Notes under the pieces: generated by a model
Told to the model about the DNA's origin: nothing
The model's database searches: none
What the model saw: the letters and a program-made list of their open reading frames with translations, nothing else
In this document: piece by piece, positions 15,601 through 24,722 of the stretch
How positions within the stretch are numbered: position 1 is the stretch's first letter
How the letters are laid out: each line of letters starts with the position of its first letter
Made by a program: the position numbers and the translations under genes
NCBI RefSeq assembly: GCF_021545335.1
Contig: NZ_CP089312.1
Span: 6,076,001 to 6,140,000 of the forward strand
DNA: 64,000 nt
Reading direction: 5' to 3'
Origin: Streptomyces sp. GQFP
GTDB lineage: Bacteria; Actinomycetota; Actinomycetes; Streptomycetales; Streptomycetaceae

Positions 15601-17856
15601 GTGGCCACGTTCCTCTATAAACTCGGCCGGCTCGCCTTCAGGCGACGGCATTTCGTCGCCCTCTTCTGGGTGGCGCTGCTGACGCTCGCGGGAGTCGGCG
15701 CGGCCAGCGCGCCCGCTGCGGGCACCACCTCCTTCTCCATTCCGGGTACGGAGGCCCAGAAGGCCTTCGACCTGCTGGAACAGCGTTTCCCCGGCGCCAG
15801 CGCCGACGGAGCGACCGGGCGCATGGTCTTCAAGGCGCCCGAGGGCGAGAAGATGACGGACGCCGACAACAGGGCGACCGTCGCGAAGACCGTCAAGCAA
15901 CTGGCCGACGGCTCCGAGGTCGTCTCCGTCACCGACCCGTTCACGACGAACGCCGTCAGCAAGGACGGGTCGGTCGCCTACACCTCGGTGAAGTACGACC
16001 TTCCCGGCATGGAGCTGGCGGACTCGACCAAGGACGCCCTGGAGAAGGCCGGCGACGAGGCCCGGGCCACCGGGCTGACCGTCGATCTCGGGGGTGACGC
16101 GCTGCAGGCCGCGTCCGAGCCGGGGGCGATCGGCGAGGTCATCGGCATCGCCATCGCCGCGGTCGTCCTCGTCATCACCCTGGGCTCGCTGGTCGCGGCC
16201 GGACTGCCGCTGCTGACGGCGGTCATCGGCGTCGGCATAGCCGGCGCCACCATCTCCGCCCTCGCCAACGCGCTCGACCTCGGCGACACCACGTCCACAC
16301 TCGCGCTGATGATCGGCCTCGCGGTCGGCATCGACTACGCGCTGTTCATCGCCTCCCGTTACCGGAGCGAACTGGCCGAGGGCCGCGACCGCGAGGAAGC
16401 GGCCGGCCGCGCCACCGGCACCGCCGGTTCGGCGGTGGTCTTCGCGGGCCTCACGGTCGTGATCGCCCTGGCGGGCCTCGCGGTCGTCAACGTCCCGGTG
16501 CTGACCAAGATGGGCCTCGCGGCCTCGGGCACGGTCGTGGTCGCCGTCCTCATCGCGCTGACGATGGTCCCGGCGCTGCTCGGATACGCGGGCCGCAAGG
16601 TCACGCCGACGGGCCACAAGAAGAGCAGGCGGAAGAAGGGCGAGCAGCTCGCCGAGGCCAAGGGAGACGGCACGGGCGACCCGTCCGCGACGCCGGCCAG
16701 GGCCAACCTGGGCACCCGCTGGGCGCGTTTCGTCATCCGGCGGCCCGTCGCCGTACTGCTGTTCGGTGTGGTCGGTCTGGGTACGATCGCGCTCCCGGTC
16801 ACCCAGCTGGAGCTGGGCCTGCCCGACGACAGCTCGCAGCCCACGTCCACGACACAGCGCCGGGCGTACGACCTGCTCTCGGAGGGCTTCGGGCCCGGCT
16901 TCAACGGTCCGCTGATGATCGTCGTCGACGCCACGGACAGCGACGACCCGCAGGCCGCGGCCGGCACGGTGGCCGACGGGATCAAGGGGCTCAAGGATGT
17001 CGTCACGGTCAGCCCGGCCGCGTTCAACAAGGCCGGCGACACCGCGACGATCACCGTGATCCCGGACTCCAAGCCGTCCTCGGTGCAGACCGAGGAGCTG
17101 GTGCACGCGATCCGTGACCAGGCCGCCGACGTCAGGGCCGACACGGGTGCGACGGTGCTGGTCACCGGCACCACCGCGATGAACATCGACTTCTCGCAGA
17201 AGCTCAACGACGCCCTGATCCCGTATCTGGGCCTGGTGGTCGGCCTCGCCTTCCTGCTCCTGATCCTGGTCTTCCGCTCCATCCTGGTCCCGCTCAAGGC
17301 GGCCCTGGGCTTCCTGCTCAGCGTCCTCGCCGCGCTCGGTGCCGTGGTCGCGGTCTTCCAGTGGGGCTGGCTGGGCGGCCTGCTCGGCGTCGAGGAGACC
17401 GGCCCGATCATGTCGATGGTGCCGATCTTCATGGTCGGCGTGGTCTTCGGTCTCGCGATGGACTACGAGGTGTTCCTCGTGACCCGGATGCGGGAGGCGT
17501 ACGTCCACGGCGAGTCGCCGTCCGAGGCCGTGGTCACCGGCTTCAGGCACAGCGCCCGGGTCGTGGCCGCCGCCGCGATCATCATGATGGCCGTCTTCGG
17601 CGGCTTCATCAGCTCCAGCGAGTCGATGATCAAGCTCTTCGGCTTCGGCCTGGCGATCGCGGTCTTCTTCGACGCGTTCGTGGTCCGCATGGCGATCGTC
17701 CCGGCGGTACTGGCCCTGCTGGGCAAGAAGGCCTGGTGGCTCCCGAAGTGGCTGGACCGCGCCCTGCCGAACGTCGACGTGGAGGGCGAGGGCCTGCGCA
17801 CCCTGGACGACGACAACCGCCCGAAGGACGAGGACAGGGAGCTGGTACGAGCCTGA
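15601..17856 (+). CDS. MMPL/RND-family membrane transporter
   Basis: This 751-residue protein has the duplicated MMPL architecture. One transmembrane helix (residues about 20-42) precedes an extracellular domain and five helices (about 175-330), and the pattern repeats with a TM at about 375-395, a second loop and helices at about 540-720. Conserved features include GIDYALFI and its counterpart FGLAMDYEVFLVTRMREAYVHG; the paired Asp-Tyr residues in these helices are the proton-relay residues of the family. It probably exports a lipid or hydrophobic metabolite. GTG 15601 is the start. Confidence 0.92.
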   Translation: MATFLYKLGRLAFRRRHFVALFWVALLTLAGVGAASAPAAGTTSFSIPGTEAQKAFDLLEQRFPGASADGATGRMVFKAPEGEKMTDADNRATVAKTVKQLADGSEVVSVTDPFTTNAVSKDGSVAYTSVKYDLPGMELADSTKDALEKAGDEARATGLTVDLGGDALQAASEPGAIGEVIGIAIAAVVLVITLGSLVAAGLPLLTAVIGVGIAGATISALANALDLGDTTSTLALMIGLAVGIDYALFIASRYRSELAEGRDREEAAGRATGTAGSAVVFAGLTVVIALAGLAVVNVPVLTKMGLAASGTVVVAVLIALTMVPALLGYAGRKVTPTGHKKSRRKKGEQLAEAKGDGTGDPSATPARANLGTRWARFVIRRPVAVLLFGVVGLGTIALPVTQLELGLPDDSSQPTSTTQRRAYDLLSEGFGPGFNGPLMIVVDATDSDDPQAAAGTVADGIKGLKDVVTVSPAAFNKAGDTATITVIPDSKPSSVQTEELVHAIRDQAADVRADTGATVLVTGTTAMNIDFSQKLNDALIPYLGLVVGLAFLLLILVFRSILVPLKAALGFLLSVLAALGAVVAVFQWGWLGGLLGVEETGPIMSMVPIFMVGVVFGLAMDYEVFLVTRMREAYVHGESPSEAVVTGFRHSARVVAAAAIIMMAVFGGFISSSESMIKLFGFGLAIAVFFDAFVVRMAIVPAVLALLGKKAWWLPKWLDRALPNVDVEGEGLRTLDDDNRPKDEDRELVRA

Positions 17857-17896
17857 CGCACCGCGTCTCCTGACGTACCGAGCCCGAGAAAAGCCG

Positions 17897-17936
17897 GCCG
17901 GTGAGGGCCCCGTGGGGACGGGGAGCCCTCACCGGC
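17897..17936 (+). terminator. Terminator after the MMPL gene
   Basis: Twelve-base arms 17897-17908 and 17925-17936 pair perfectly, with an inner CCCCGT/ACGGGG stem, and TTCTTTC follows. Confidence 0.85.
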
Positions 17937-18011
17937 TTCTTTCATGACCTGGGCGTACGGCTGACCGGAATTGGTTCGCGACGCGTCTGCCCGCCCGCTA
18001 ACGTGCCGGGC

Positions 18012-18497
18012 ATGACCACGTCCCCCCGTTTCGCCGAGGCCCTCGAACAACTGGGGCTCGGTGAACTCACCTCCCGTATCCGGCGGTTCCCCGACGAGAC
18101 GCGTACCGCTGTCGAGGCCGCTGCCGCGATCGGGTGTCAGTTGAGCCAGATCTGCAAGTCGCTGATCTTCTCCGCCGACGGGGTCCCGGTGCTCGTCCTC
18201 ATGGACGGGGCCTCCCGTGTCGACGTCGAGCTCGTCCGGCGCGAACTCGGCGCCGCGAAGGTCACCCGCGCCAAGGTGGACGTCGTACGGGAGACCACCG
18301 GGTACGCCATCGGGGGCGTACCGCCCTTCGGGCACCGGACCAGGACACCTGTGCTCGCCGACCGTTCGCTGCTGGAGCACGACCTCGTCTGGGCCGCCGC
18401 CGGTACCCCGTACACCGTGTTCCCCATGGAACCGAAGGCACTGATCGCCCACGCCGGAGCCACCCTCGTCGATGTGCGGGAGTCGGCGGCTTCGTGA
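18012..18497 (+). CDS. YbaK/EbsC-family aminoacyl-tRNA deacylase
   Basis: The 161-residue protein matches the YbaK/ProX fold, which hydrolyses mischarged aminoacyl-tRNAs. IGCQLSQICKSLIFSADG carries the conserved substrate-pocket lysine, GGVPPFGH is the signature glycine-rich loop, and LVWAAAGTPYTVFPM is the C-terminal strand. Its stop overlaps the DMT transporter start (GTGA). A TAACGT -10-like sequence at 17999-18004 lies 7 nt before ATG 18012, so the mRNA may be leaderless. Confidence 0.9.
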   Translation: MTTSPRFAEALEQLGLGELTSRIRRFPDETRTAVEAAAAIGCQLSQICKSLIFSADGVPVLVLMDGASRVDVELVRRELGAAKVTRAKVDVVRETTGYAIGGVPPFGHRTRTPVLADRSLLEHDLVWAAAGTPYTVFPMEPKALIAHAGATLVDVRESAAS

Positions 18498-19339
18498 CCC
18501 CGACCGTCACCGCCGCCGTACTGCTCGCCGCCGTCACCCACGCCTCCTGGAACGCGCTCGCGCACCGCATCACCGACAAGCTGGTCGGGTTCACGCTCAT
18601 CGCCGGGGGCGGGATGGTGATCGGGCTGGTCGCCGTGCCGTTCGTTCCTCTTCCCGCTGCCGGCGCGTGGCCGTATCTCGTCGTCTCGGCCGTCGTCCAC
18701 CTCGTCTACTTCGTGCTGCTCATGCGGTCGTTCCGGCTCGGTGACTTCGGGCAGGCGTATCCGATCGCGCGCGGTACCGCGCCCCTCGTCGTCACCCTGC
18801 TCGCCGCCGTGTTCGCGCACGAGGTGCCCGACGGCTGGGCTGCCGCCGGAATCGCCTTGTCCTGCACGGGACTTACCGGGGTCGCGCTGTGGGGGCTGCG
18901 CGGCCGGCGGCCCAACTGGGCAGCGATCGGCGCCGCGTTGGCGACCGGGCTGTCCATCGCCGCGTACACCGTCGTCGACGGGTTGGGGGTACGGGCGTCG
19001 GGGTCCGCGCTCGGCTATATCGCCTGGCTGATGGCTCTTGAGGGCATCGCCATCCCCGGCTATGCCCTTTACCGCTGGCGGGGGCAATTCCTCGCGAAGG
19101 TACGGCCGTTCGCCGGGGTCGGGCTGCTCGGCGCCGCGTTGTCCGTGGCGGCGTACGGGCTGGTCCTGTGGGCCCAGACCAAAGCCGAACTGGCGCCGAT
19201 CGCCGCCCTCAGGGAATCCTCGATCCTCGTGGGCGCGGCCATCGGAGCCGTGTTCTTCAAGGAGCGGTTCGGGGCGTCGCGTATCGCCGCCGCCGGACTG
19301 CTGGTCATCGGGATCGGGCTGATGCTGCACGCCGGTTAG
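18494..19339 (+). CDS. DMT/EamA-family membrane transporter
   Basis: The 281-residue protein is hydrophobic throughout and fits ten helices in two EamA repeats, each about 140 residues, with the family motif RGTAPLVVTLLAAVF in the first repeat and ALRESSILVGAAIGAVFFKERF in the second. It should export a metabolite or amino acid. It starts at GTG 18494, overlapping the YbaK stop, so the two are coupled; the functional link is unknown. Its stop lies 19 bp from the convergent RidA end. Confidence 0.88.
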   Translation: MTPTVTAAVLLAAVTHASWNALAHRITDKLVGFTLIAGGGMVIGLVAVPFVPLPAAGAWPYLVVSAVVHLVYFVLLMRSFRLGDFGQAYPIARGTAPLVVTLLAAVFAHEVPDGWAAAGIALSCTGLTGVALWGLRGRRPNWAAIGAALATGLSIAAYTVVDGLGVRASGSALGYIAWLMALEGIAIPGYALYRWRGQFLAKVRPFAGVGLLGAALSVAAYGLVLWAQTKAELAPIAALRESSILVGAAIGAVFFKERFGASRIAAAGLLVIGIGLMLHAG

Positions 19340-19358
19340 GTGGCGGCACCCCGGCCCC

Positions 19359-20360
19359 CTACGGGCGGATCGCCACCGCGTCCACCTCGAACAGCATCCC
19401 CGGCAGGGCCAGCGAGGCGACACCGCTCAGTGTCTGCGCCGGCAGCCGGTCGCCGAAGCGGGCGTGCAGCGCCTTGCCGAGGGTCTCCAGCTTGCCGAGG
19501 TCGTGGTCGACGATGAACGTGCCCAGCCGGACGACGTGTTCGTAGCCGAGGCCGACCCCTTCGAGTGCCGAGCGCAGCCGGTCGAAGGCCAGCTCCACCT
19601 GGGCGGCGAAGTCACCGGGGACAGGGGCGCCGGTGGCGTCCGAGGCGTACTGGCCACCGATGTACACGGGCTCGCCGGGTGCCGACACCACGTGGCTGTA
19701 GCCGAAGGGTGTCGGGTCGTGCAGGGCGGGCGGGTTGGTGATCGTGCGCTGGTCGGAGTCGGAGATCATGTGGGGGGTCAACCCCGGCGGATGCCTGGGC
19801 ATTCCTTCCTGATCAAGTTCCGAGCGGGTCGAGGGTGTCGGTGCCGCATAGCAGCGGACCTTCACCCGCTGGCCCGGCCCCCACTCCTGCTCCACCTCCG
19901 CCGCCAGCAGCGTCCAGCCCAGGCGCTCGTACAGGGCCGCCGCCGCTGTGTCCGTCGACGCCACGTCCAGGACCGGGTGCAGGGCACGGGAGTTGGCGTC
20001 TGTCATCGCCCGGGTCATCAGCGCCGCGCCGATCCCGCGACCCCGGGCCGCCGGATCCACGTACAGGCGGTTGATCACGGCCGTCGGGCCCCCGGTCCAC
20101 AGGGCCGCCGCCGCGTCCCCCTCCTCGCTGCGGGACAGGACGATGTGGCCGACTATCCCCTCGCCGTCCTCCCCTTCCGCCACCCACGCCGCGAGGAGTG
20201 ACGGCGGGGTCAGCCAAGTGGGCGGGTCCGGCGGCCAGTTGAGGGGATACACGTTCCGCTCGTGGACCGTCGCCAGTACGCGTACGCACGCTTCCAGGTC
20301 GGCCTCCGTGCGACGGCGGATGCGGAACAGGGCTGCTTTTGCCGGGTTGTCGGCTGTCAC
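19359..20360 (-). CDS. GNAT acetyltransferase fused to a RidA-family domain
   Basis: A single 333-residue frame holds two domains. Residues about 1-165 are a GNAT acetyltransferase with INRLYVDPAARGRGIGAALM (acetyl-CoA loop RGRGIG) and ALYERLGW. After a linker (about 166-200), residues about 205-333 are a complete RidA/YjgF-like domain with GQYASD, YEHVVRLGTF and the ending LPGMLFEVDAVAIRP. GTG 20360 overlaps the phosphoesterase stop as GTGA. RidA proteins usually stand alone and deaminate reactive imines/enamines. An internal ATG at 19769 could produce RidA separately, so fusion versus two products is open. Confidence 0.85.
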   Translation of the reverse strand: MTADNPAKAALFRIRRRTEADLEACVRVLATVHERNVYPLNWPPDPPTWLTPPSLLAAWVAEGEDGEGIVGHIVLSRSEEGDAAAALWTGGPTAVINRLYVDPAARGRGIGAALMTRAMTDANSRALHPVLDVASTDTAAAALYERLGWTLLAAEVEQEWGPGQRVKVRCYAAPTPSTRSELDQEGMPRHPPGLTPHMISDSDQRTITNPPALHDPTPFGYSHVVSAPGEPVYIGGQYASDATGAPVPGDFAAQVELAFDRLRSALEGVGLGYEHVVRLGTFIVDHDLGKLETLGKALHARFGDRLPAQTLSGVASLALPGMLFEVDAVAIRP

Positions 20361-21841
20361 ACGGGCATGTAGGCACGTACGCCGGACAGGTCGTGGAGAC
20401 GCATGCTGTTGCGGTCGGTCACCGCGCGGCCGAAGGCGTGGTGGGGCCAGAGGCCGCCCGCCGTACGGCGGCTGCGTTCGACCCACGCTCGGGCCGGGAC
20501 GCTGCTGTTCTTGTAGTAGTTGAGGGCGTAGCCGCCGGTGTGGATGCGCAGGAGGCAGAAGCCGCCCGGGTAGTCCTTCACCGCGCTGACCTCCTGCTGG
20601 GTCACGTGCGGTGCGCTGGTCAGGGCCGTGCGCTTGTTGCGGTGAGTGTGGCCGGCGTGGTGCAGGAAGACGCCCGGGGCGGAGGCGTACGCGTCGACGA
20701 TCGAGCGCGCCTGGGCGCGGTCCAGGCGCTGGCCGCGGCCCATCGGGAACACCGAGTCCCTTGTGGTGAGGGGGTGGTGGCCGAAGACGAGGGTTGGCTG
20801 GTCGGCGTCCGACCTCAACTGGGTTCTGAACCACGCCAGTTGGTCTGGGCTCAGGCCGCCCGCGTCGCCGCCGTTGCCGCTCTTCTCGTACGTGTCCAGG
20901 CCGATCAGGCGCAGGCCGCCCAGGTCGCGCGCGAAGTAGCCGAGGCCGTCGGCGCCGCCCAGGAAGCCGTCGCGGAAGGAGTCCCGGAACGAGTCGTCGT
21001 CGGGGTGTCTCGGGCGGTCGTGGTTGCCCCGTACGACGAAGTAGTCCCGTCCGTGGGCGCCGAAGCCGTCCAGGATGCGGCGGGCCTCGGCCAGGTCCCG
21101 GGGGGCGCCCGCCGCCGAGATGTCACCGGCGGCCAGTAGGACGTCCGCTCCGCGTCGATGCGCCTCCTCCACCATCGCCCGGCTCATGATCTCCGGGTAC
21201 GGGTCCAGGCCGGGCTGCTGCGAGACCCCGCGCAGCATCGGTACGCCGGCCACCAGGCCCGCCGTCGTCTCGCCGAGGTGCAGGTCGTTGCAGAGCGCGA
21301 TGGAGAGGAGGTGGCGGCCGGGGGGCGGCTGGGGGGTCGTGAAGGAGTACGGGCCGCCGTGCGAGCCCAGGCCGTGCAGGGAGGTGCCGACCGCGTTGCC
21401 GCGCACCAGGTGCAGCGGGGTCGGTGTGGCCGCCCTGCCCCGCGAACGGGCCCGGTAGTAGTACGTCTGGCCCGGCTCCAGGTCAGTCAGCTCCACATAG
21501 TGGTGGGCCGTCGGGTGGTCCTCCGCCGCCGTGCGGTCGAGGTGCGCGGGGTGGGTGCCGTACACCACCTCGCCCTCGGTGACCGCCGGGACCAGGTGGC
21601 CGAAGCCGTCGTCGGTGCCGGGCACGGCCGTGTACCACGTGATGACGGCGCGGTCCTCGGTGAGCGTGACCAGCTCCAAGTTGAGGGCCGTCACGGTGTC
21701 GGGGTGGGCGAGACGCTCCCGGCGCGCGGCGAGCGCGGAGCGGAGCACGGCGGGCGTGAGGAGCGCGCCGGAACGGGCCAGGTCGCGGGGGGAGGGGAAC
21801 GCCGCCAGGGCGGCCAGGGGAGCGGAGAGACAGCAGCGCAT
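20357..21841 (-). CDS. Metallophosphoesterase with N-terminal fibronectin/purple-phosphatase-like domain
   Basis: The 494-residue protein has a short hydrophobic N-terminus, an FN3-like domain (residues about 45-165, LEPGQTYYYRARS), then a calcineurin-like catalytic domain. Its metal ligands appear in order: CNDLHLGE, AAGDISAAG, VRGNHDRPRH, FGHHPL and HHAGHTHRNK. It should hydrolyse phosphomono- or diesters outside or at the cell surface. Its stop overlaps the GNAT-RidA start, indicating an operon. Confidence 0.88.
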   Translation of the reverse strand: MRCCLSAPLAALAAFPSPRDLARSGALLTPAVLRSALAARRERLAHPDTVTALNLELVTLTEDRAVITWYTAVPGTDDGFGHLVPAVTEGEVVYGTHPAHLDRTAAEDHPTAHHYVELTDLEPGQTYYYRARSRGRAATPTPLHLVRGNAVGTSLHGLGSHGGPYSFTTPQPPPGRHLLSIALCNDLHLGETTAGLVAGVPMLRGVSQQPGLDPYPEIMSRAMVEEAHRRGADVLLAAGDISAAGAPRDLAEARRILDGFGAHGRDYFVVRGNHDRPRHPDDDSFRDSFRDGFLGGADGLGYFARDLGGLRLIGLDTYEKSGNGGDAGGLSPDQLAWFRTQLRSDADQPTLVFGHHPLTTRDSVFPMGRGQRLDRAQARSIVDAYASAPGVFLHHAGHTHRNKRTALTSAPHVTQQEVSAVKDYPGGFCLLRIHTGGYALNYYKNSSVPARAWVERSRRTAGGLWPHHAFGRAVTDRNSMRLHDLSGVRAYMPV

Positions 21842-22072
21842 GGGTAGGTACGTGCCCGTGGCCCGTTAACGGCTGCCGTGGGGATGGCGGCGGCGCGAGG
21901 TATGGGGCACGACAACTCCTTGGTGTGTCGGGAAGCTTTCAGCAGAGCACGGTGGGAGGCCCGAGGACACAGTAAGTAGGGTCATCGCGACGAACGTCAC
22001 ACAACGGGCGTGCGTGCGGCGACCGACAGGAGCACCCTGGAATCAGCGGTACCGGTACCGGAGGTGATCGTC

Positions 22073-22351
22073 ATGACGCACACCGCAGTGGGATGGCATG
22101 TCGAGCTGGAGTTCGAAGAGGACGAGCAGCGCACGAGGGCCGCGGCGCTCGTACGGCTCGCGGACGGGAGCGAGGTACGGGCCCACGGCTACGCCAGCCG
22201 TCACCGTTCCGACGAGAACCAGCCACGCGTCGGCGAGGAGATCGCCGGGGCGCGCGCCCTCAACGAACTGGCGATGAAGCTGCTGACAAAGGCGCACGAC
22301 GAGATCGACGAGGCGTCGGGGCGGACGTCGCGTTCGCTGGGTCTCGGGTAG
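22073..22351 (+). CDS. DUF1876 small protein
   Basis: The 92-residue protein has the pattern of the DUF1876 family common in actinobacteria: WHVELEFEEDEQRTRAAALVRL, GYASRHRSDENQPRVGEEIA and ALNELAMKLL. GGAGG lies 8 nt before ATG 22073. It is soluble, acidic, and lacks catalytic motifs, so its role is unknown. It converges with the serine hydrolase gene. Confidence 0.85.
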   Translation: MTHTAVGWHVELEFEEDEQRTRAAALVRLADGSEVRAHGYASRHRSDENQPRVGEEIAGARALNELAMKLLTKAHDEIDEASGRTSRSLGLG

Positions 22352-22365
22352 GCAACCTGGAGCCC

Positions 22366-23571
22366 CTACAGTCCCGCCTGCAGCCCTGTCTGGAGCCCTG
22401 TCTGGAGCCCCACCCGCACCGCCCGAACCAACGCCTGCGCCCGCGCATCAGCCGTCACGCTCTTGCGGAGGCCGTTCGTGACGTAGCCGAAGGCGATGCC
22501 CGACTCGGGGTCGGCGAAGCCGAGGGCGCCGCCGCGGCCGGGGTGGCCGAACGAGCCGGGGGACAGGAGCGGCGAGGCGGCGCCGTGGAGCATGTAGCCG
22601 AGGCCGAAGCGGGTGCCGATCACCAGGACGCGGTCCGGCCCTGCGGATTCCTCGCGCCGGGCCAGTTCGACCGTCTCCGGGGTGAACAGGCGTGTCCCGC
22701 CGTCCACTTGGCCGATCAGGGAGGCGTAGAAGCGGGCGAGTCCGTCGGACGTGGCGATGCCGTTGGAGGCGGGCAGGGCGGCGGCCCGGTACGCGGGGTC
22801 GTTCTCGTCCGGGAGCGGGGTGATCGCGGCGAAGGCGCGGCTGGTGAGGGACTCCGGGTCGGCGTAGGCGGCGGCGACGGACCGCTTGGGGCGCGTCTTG
22901 AGGGCCCCCGACTCAGGGGTCTCGGGCGTGGGGACCCGTCCGACCCGGCCCACGCGCCCCGCCTCGGCCTCCGCCTCCGGCAGTCCGATCCAGAGGTCGA
23001 GCCCGGCCGGGCCCGCGATCTCCGTCGCGACCCACTCGCCGATCGGACGGCCACTGACCCGCCGTACGAGTTCGGCCGTCAGCCAGCTGTACGTCTGTGC
23101 GTGGTAACCGTGGTCCGTGCCCGGCGCCCAGACCGGTGCCTGGGCGGCGACCGCCGCCGCGCCGAGGGCGGGATCGACGGCCTGCGCGGGCGTGAGCGGC
23201 CGGTCGAGCACGGGGACGCCCGCGCGGTGCGAGAGCAGATGCCGTACGAGGGTCCGCTCCTTGCCCGCCGCCTTGAACTCGGGCCAGTACTCGCCGACGG
23301 GAGCGTCCAGATCCAGCTCGCCGCGCTGGGCCAGCATCAGGAGTACGGCGGCGGCGACGCCCTTCGTCGCCGAGCGCACGATCTGCGCGGTGCCGTGCTC
23401 CCAGGGCGCGTCGCCGTCAACGTCGCGGGTACCGGCCCACAGGTCGACGACCCGGTGCCCGTCCCGGTACACGGTGACGGCGGCGCCGCGCTCGCCGCCG
23501 GTCGCGAAGTTCCGTACGAACGCGTCCCTGACCGGCTCGAAACCCTCGGCCACCACGCCATGCACGTTCAT
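22366..23571 (-). CDS. Serine hydrolase, beta-lactamase/esterase (EstB) family
   Basis: The 401-residue protein has the class C beta-lactamase-like fold: the nucleophile in SATK (S-x-x-K), the Tyr region YHAQTYSW, and HPGRGG for the third motif. The likely role is an esterase or D-Ala carboxypeptidase-type hydrolase rather than antibiotic resistance. No signal peptide is visible with ATG 23571. Its C-terminus ends in a small repeat LQTGLQTGLQAGL made by 12-bp DNA repeats. Confidence 0.85.
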   Translation of the reverse strand: MNVHGVVAEGFEPVRDAFVRNFATGGERGAAVTVYRDGHRVVDLWAGTRDVDGDAPWEHGTAQIVRSATKGVAAAVLLMLAQRGELDLDAPVGEYWPEFKAAGKERTLVRHLLSHRAGVPVLDRPLTPAQAVDPALGAAAVAAQAPVWAPGTDHGYHAQTYSWLTAELVRRVSGRPIGEWVATEIAGPAGLDLWIGLPEAEAEAGRVGRVGRVPTPETPESGALKTRPKRSVAAAYADPESLTSRAFAAITPLPDENDPAYRAAALPASNGIATSDGLARFYASLIGQVDGGTRLFTPETVELARREESAGPDRVLVIGTRFGLGYMLHGAASPLLSPGSFGHPGRGGALGFADPESGIAFGYVTNGLRKSVTADARAQALVRAVRVGLQTGLQTGLQAGL

Positions 23572-23634
23572 CACGTTCAAGTCCACGCCGGTGCAACGCC
23601 CACTCACCCGCCGACGATTCCTCGCCCCAGGAGA

Positions 23635-24084
23635 TCAGCCCAGGATGATCGTCACATCGATGTTGTCGCGGGTGGCGTTCGAGTACGGGCAGACCATGTG
23701 CGCCGCGTCCACCAGCTTCGCCGCGATGTCCTGGTCCAGGACCGGCAGCGAGACGCTCAGGGCGACCGCTAGGCCGTAGCCGCGCTGCTTGTTGGGGCCG
23801 ATGCCGACCTTCGCGGCGACCGTGGAGCCGGACAGGTCGAAGCCCTCGCGGCGGCCGACCAGGACCAGCGCGTTGTGGAAGCAGGAGCTGTAACCGGCCG
23901 CGAACAGCTGCTCCGGGTTGGTGCCGTTGCCGTCGCCGCCCAGCTCCGGCGGCATCGCCACCTTCAGCGCGATCTGGCCGTCCTGGCTGGTGACGTCACC
24001 GTCCCGGCCGCCGTGGGCGGTGGCCTCGGCGACGTACATGATCTTCGTCGGACGGGTGTCGACAGCGGTACCTTCGTCGGTCAC
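23635..24084 (-). CDS. ohrA: Organic hydroperoxide reductase (Ohr/OsmC family)
   Basis: The 149-residue protein has both catalytic cysteines of Ohr, in SSCFHNAL and HMVCPYSNATR, with the Arg motif ready to reduce lipid and organic hydroperoxides. GTG 24084 is chosen because GGGGGAGG stands 7 nt upstream; an upstream in-frame ATG would add an unrelated leader. A MarR-type regulator gene lies directly upstream on the same strand, as in S. coelicolor ohrR/ohrA. Confidence 0.93.
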   Translation of the reverse strand: MTDEGTAVDTRPTKIMYVAEATAHGGRDGDVTSQDGQIALKVAMPPELGGDGNGTNPEQLFAAGYSSCFHNALVLVGRREGFDLSGSTVAAKVGIGPNKQRGYGLAVALSVSLPVLDQDIAAKLVDAAHMVCPYSNATRDNIDVTIILG

Positions 24085-24106
24085 GGCGGAACCTCCCCCA
24101 AAAACA

Positions 24107-24124
24107 ACTACATCAATTACATCG
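24107..24124. promoter_or_regulatory. AT-rich operator-like repeat upstream of ohrA
   Basis: ACTACATCAATTACATCG contains TACATC twice around AAT in otherwise GC-rich DNA, 23 bp before the ohrA start. It is the best candidate OhrR-binding site. A 7-bp hairpin TTACCCG/CGGGTAA (24158-24184) lies between it and ohrR. Confidence 0.5.
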
Positions 24125-24211
24125 TGCACAAGGTACCGACTGGTAGGGAAGTGCTCATTACCCGGGGGTAGAAACCGCGGGTAACCTCAGGTCAGGTCAC
24201 ATCAGGTCACA

Positions 24212-24712
24212 TCAGCGGCGGGCCCGGTCCGCCGCCCACTGTGCCCGCTCCGCCAGCTCCCACAGCTCGCCCCGCAGCCGCGCGACCTCGCCCCCGCTCA
24301 GCTCCGTCGCCGCGAGCATTGCGCCCGGTACGTGCGCCGCGCGCTCCCGGAGTTCGTCGCCGCGCCCGGTGACCCGGACCGACACCGAACGCTCGTCCAG
24401 CTCCGACCGCTCCCGGCGGACAAGATCGGCCGCCTCCAGCCGCTTGAGCAGCGGCGAGACCGTGCCGTAGTCGAGGCACAGGGCGGCGCCCAGCTCCTTC
24501 ACGGTCACCTCGCCGCGCTCCCACAGGACCAGCAGCACGAGGTACTGCGGGTACGTGAGGCCCAGCTCGTCCAGGAGCGGACGGTAGGCGGCGGTCACCG
24601 CGCGCTGGGCCGCGTACAGCGCGAAGCACAACTGGTCGTCGAGGCGCGGCGATCCGGCGTCGTACACATCGTCGTGCGCGTCCTCTTGTTCGATCACGCG
24701 CCCATTGTCCAC
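24212..24712 (-). CDS. ohrR: MarR-family regulator, likely OhrR
   Basis: The 166-residue winged-helix protein begins its domain with RLDDQLCFALYAAQRAVTAAY, whose Cys is the peroxide-sensing residue of OhrR. It continues with LTYPQYLVLLVLWERGEVTVKELGAALCLDYGTVSPLLKRLE and a DERSV wing. Oxidation by organic peroxides should release it from DNA and derepress ohrA. Only 10 bp separate it from the upstream nikO gene on the same strand, so it may also be read from the nickel operon. Confidence 0.9.
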   Translation of the reverse strand: MDNGRVIEQEDAHDDVYDAGSPRLDDQLCFALYAAQRAVTAAYRPLLDELGLTYPQYLVLLVLWERGEVTVKELGAALCLDYGTVSPLLKRLEAADLVRRERSELDERSVSVRVTGRGDELRERAAHVPGAMLAATELSGGEVARLRGELWELAERAQWAADRARR

Positions 24713-24722
24713 GCGCCCGTCG

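Noticed and set aside
22366..22420. LQTGLQTGLQAGL ending of the serine hydrolase as a functional motif
   Set aside because: It results from 12-bp DNA repeats at the 3' end and is probably slippage, not a conserved motif.
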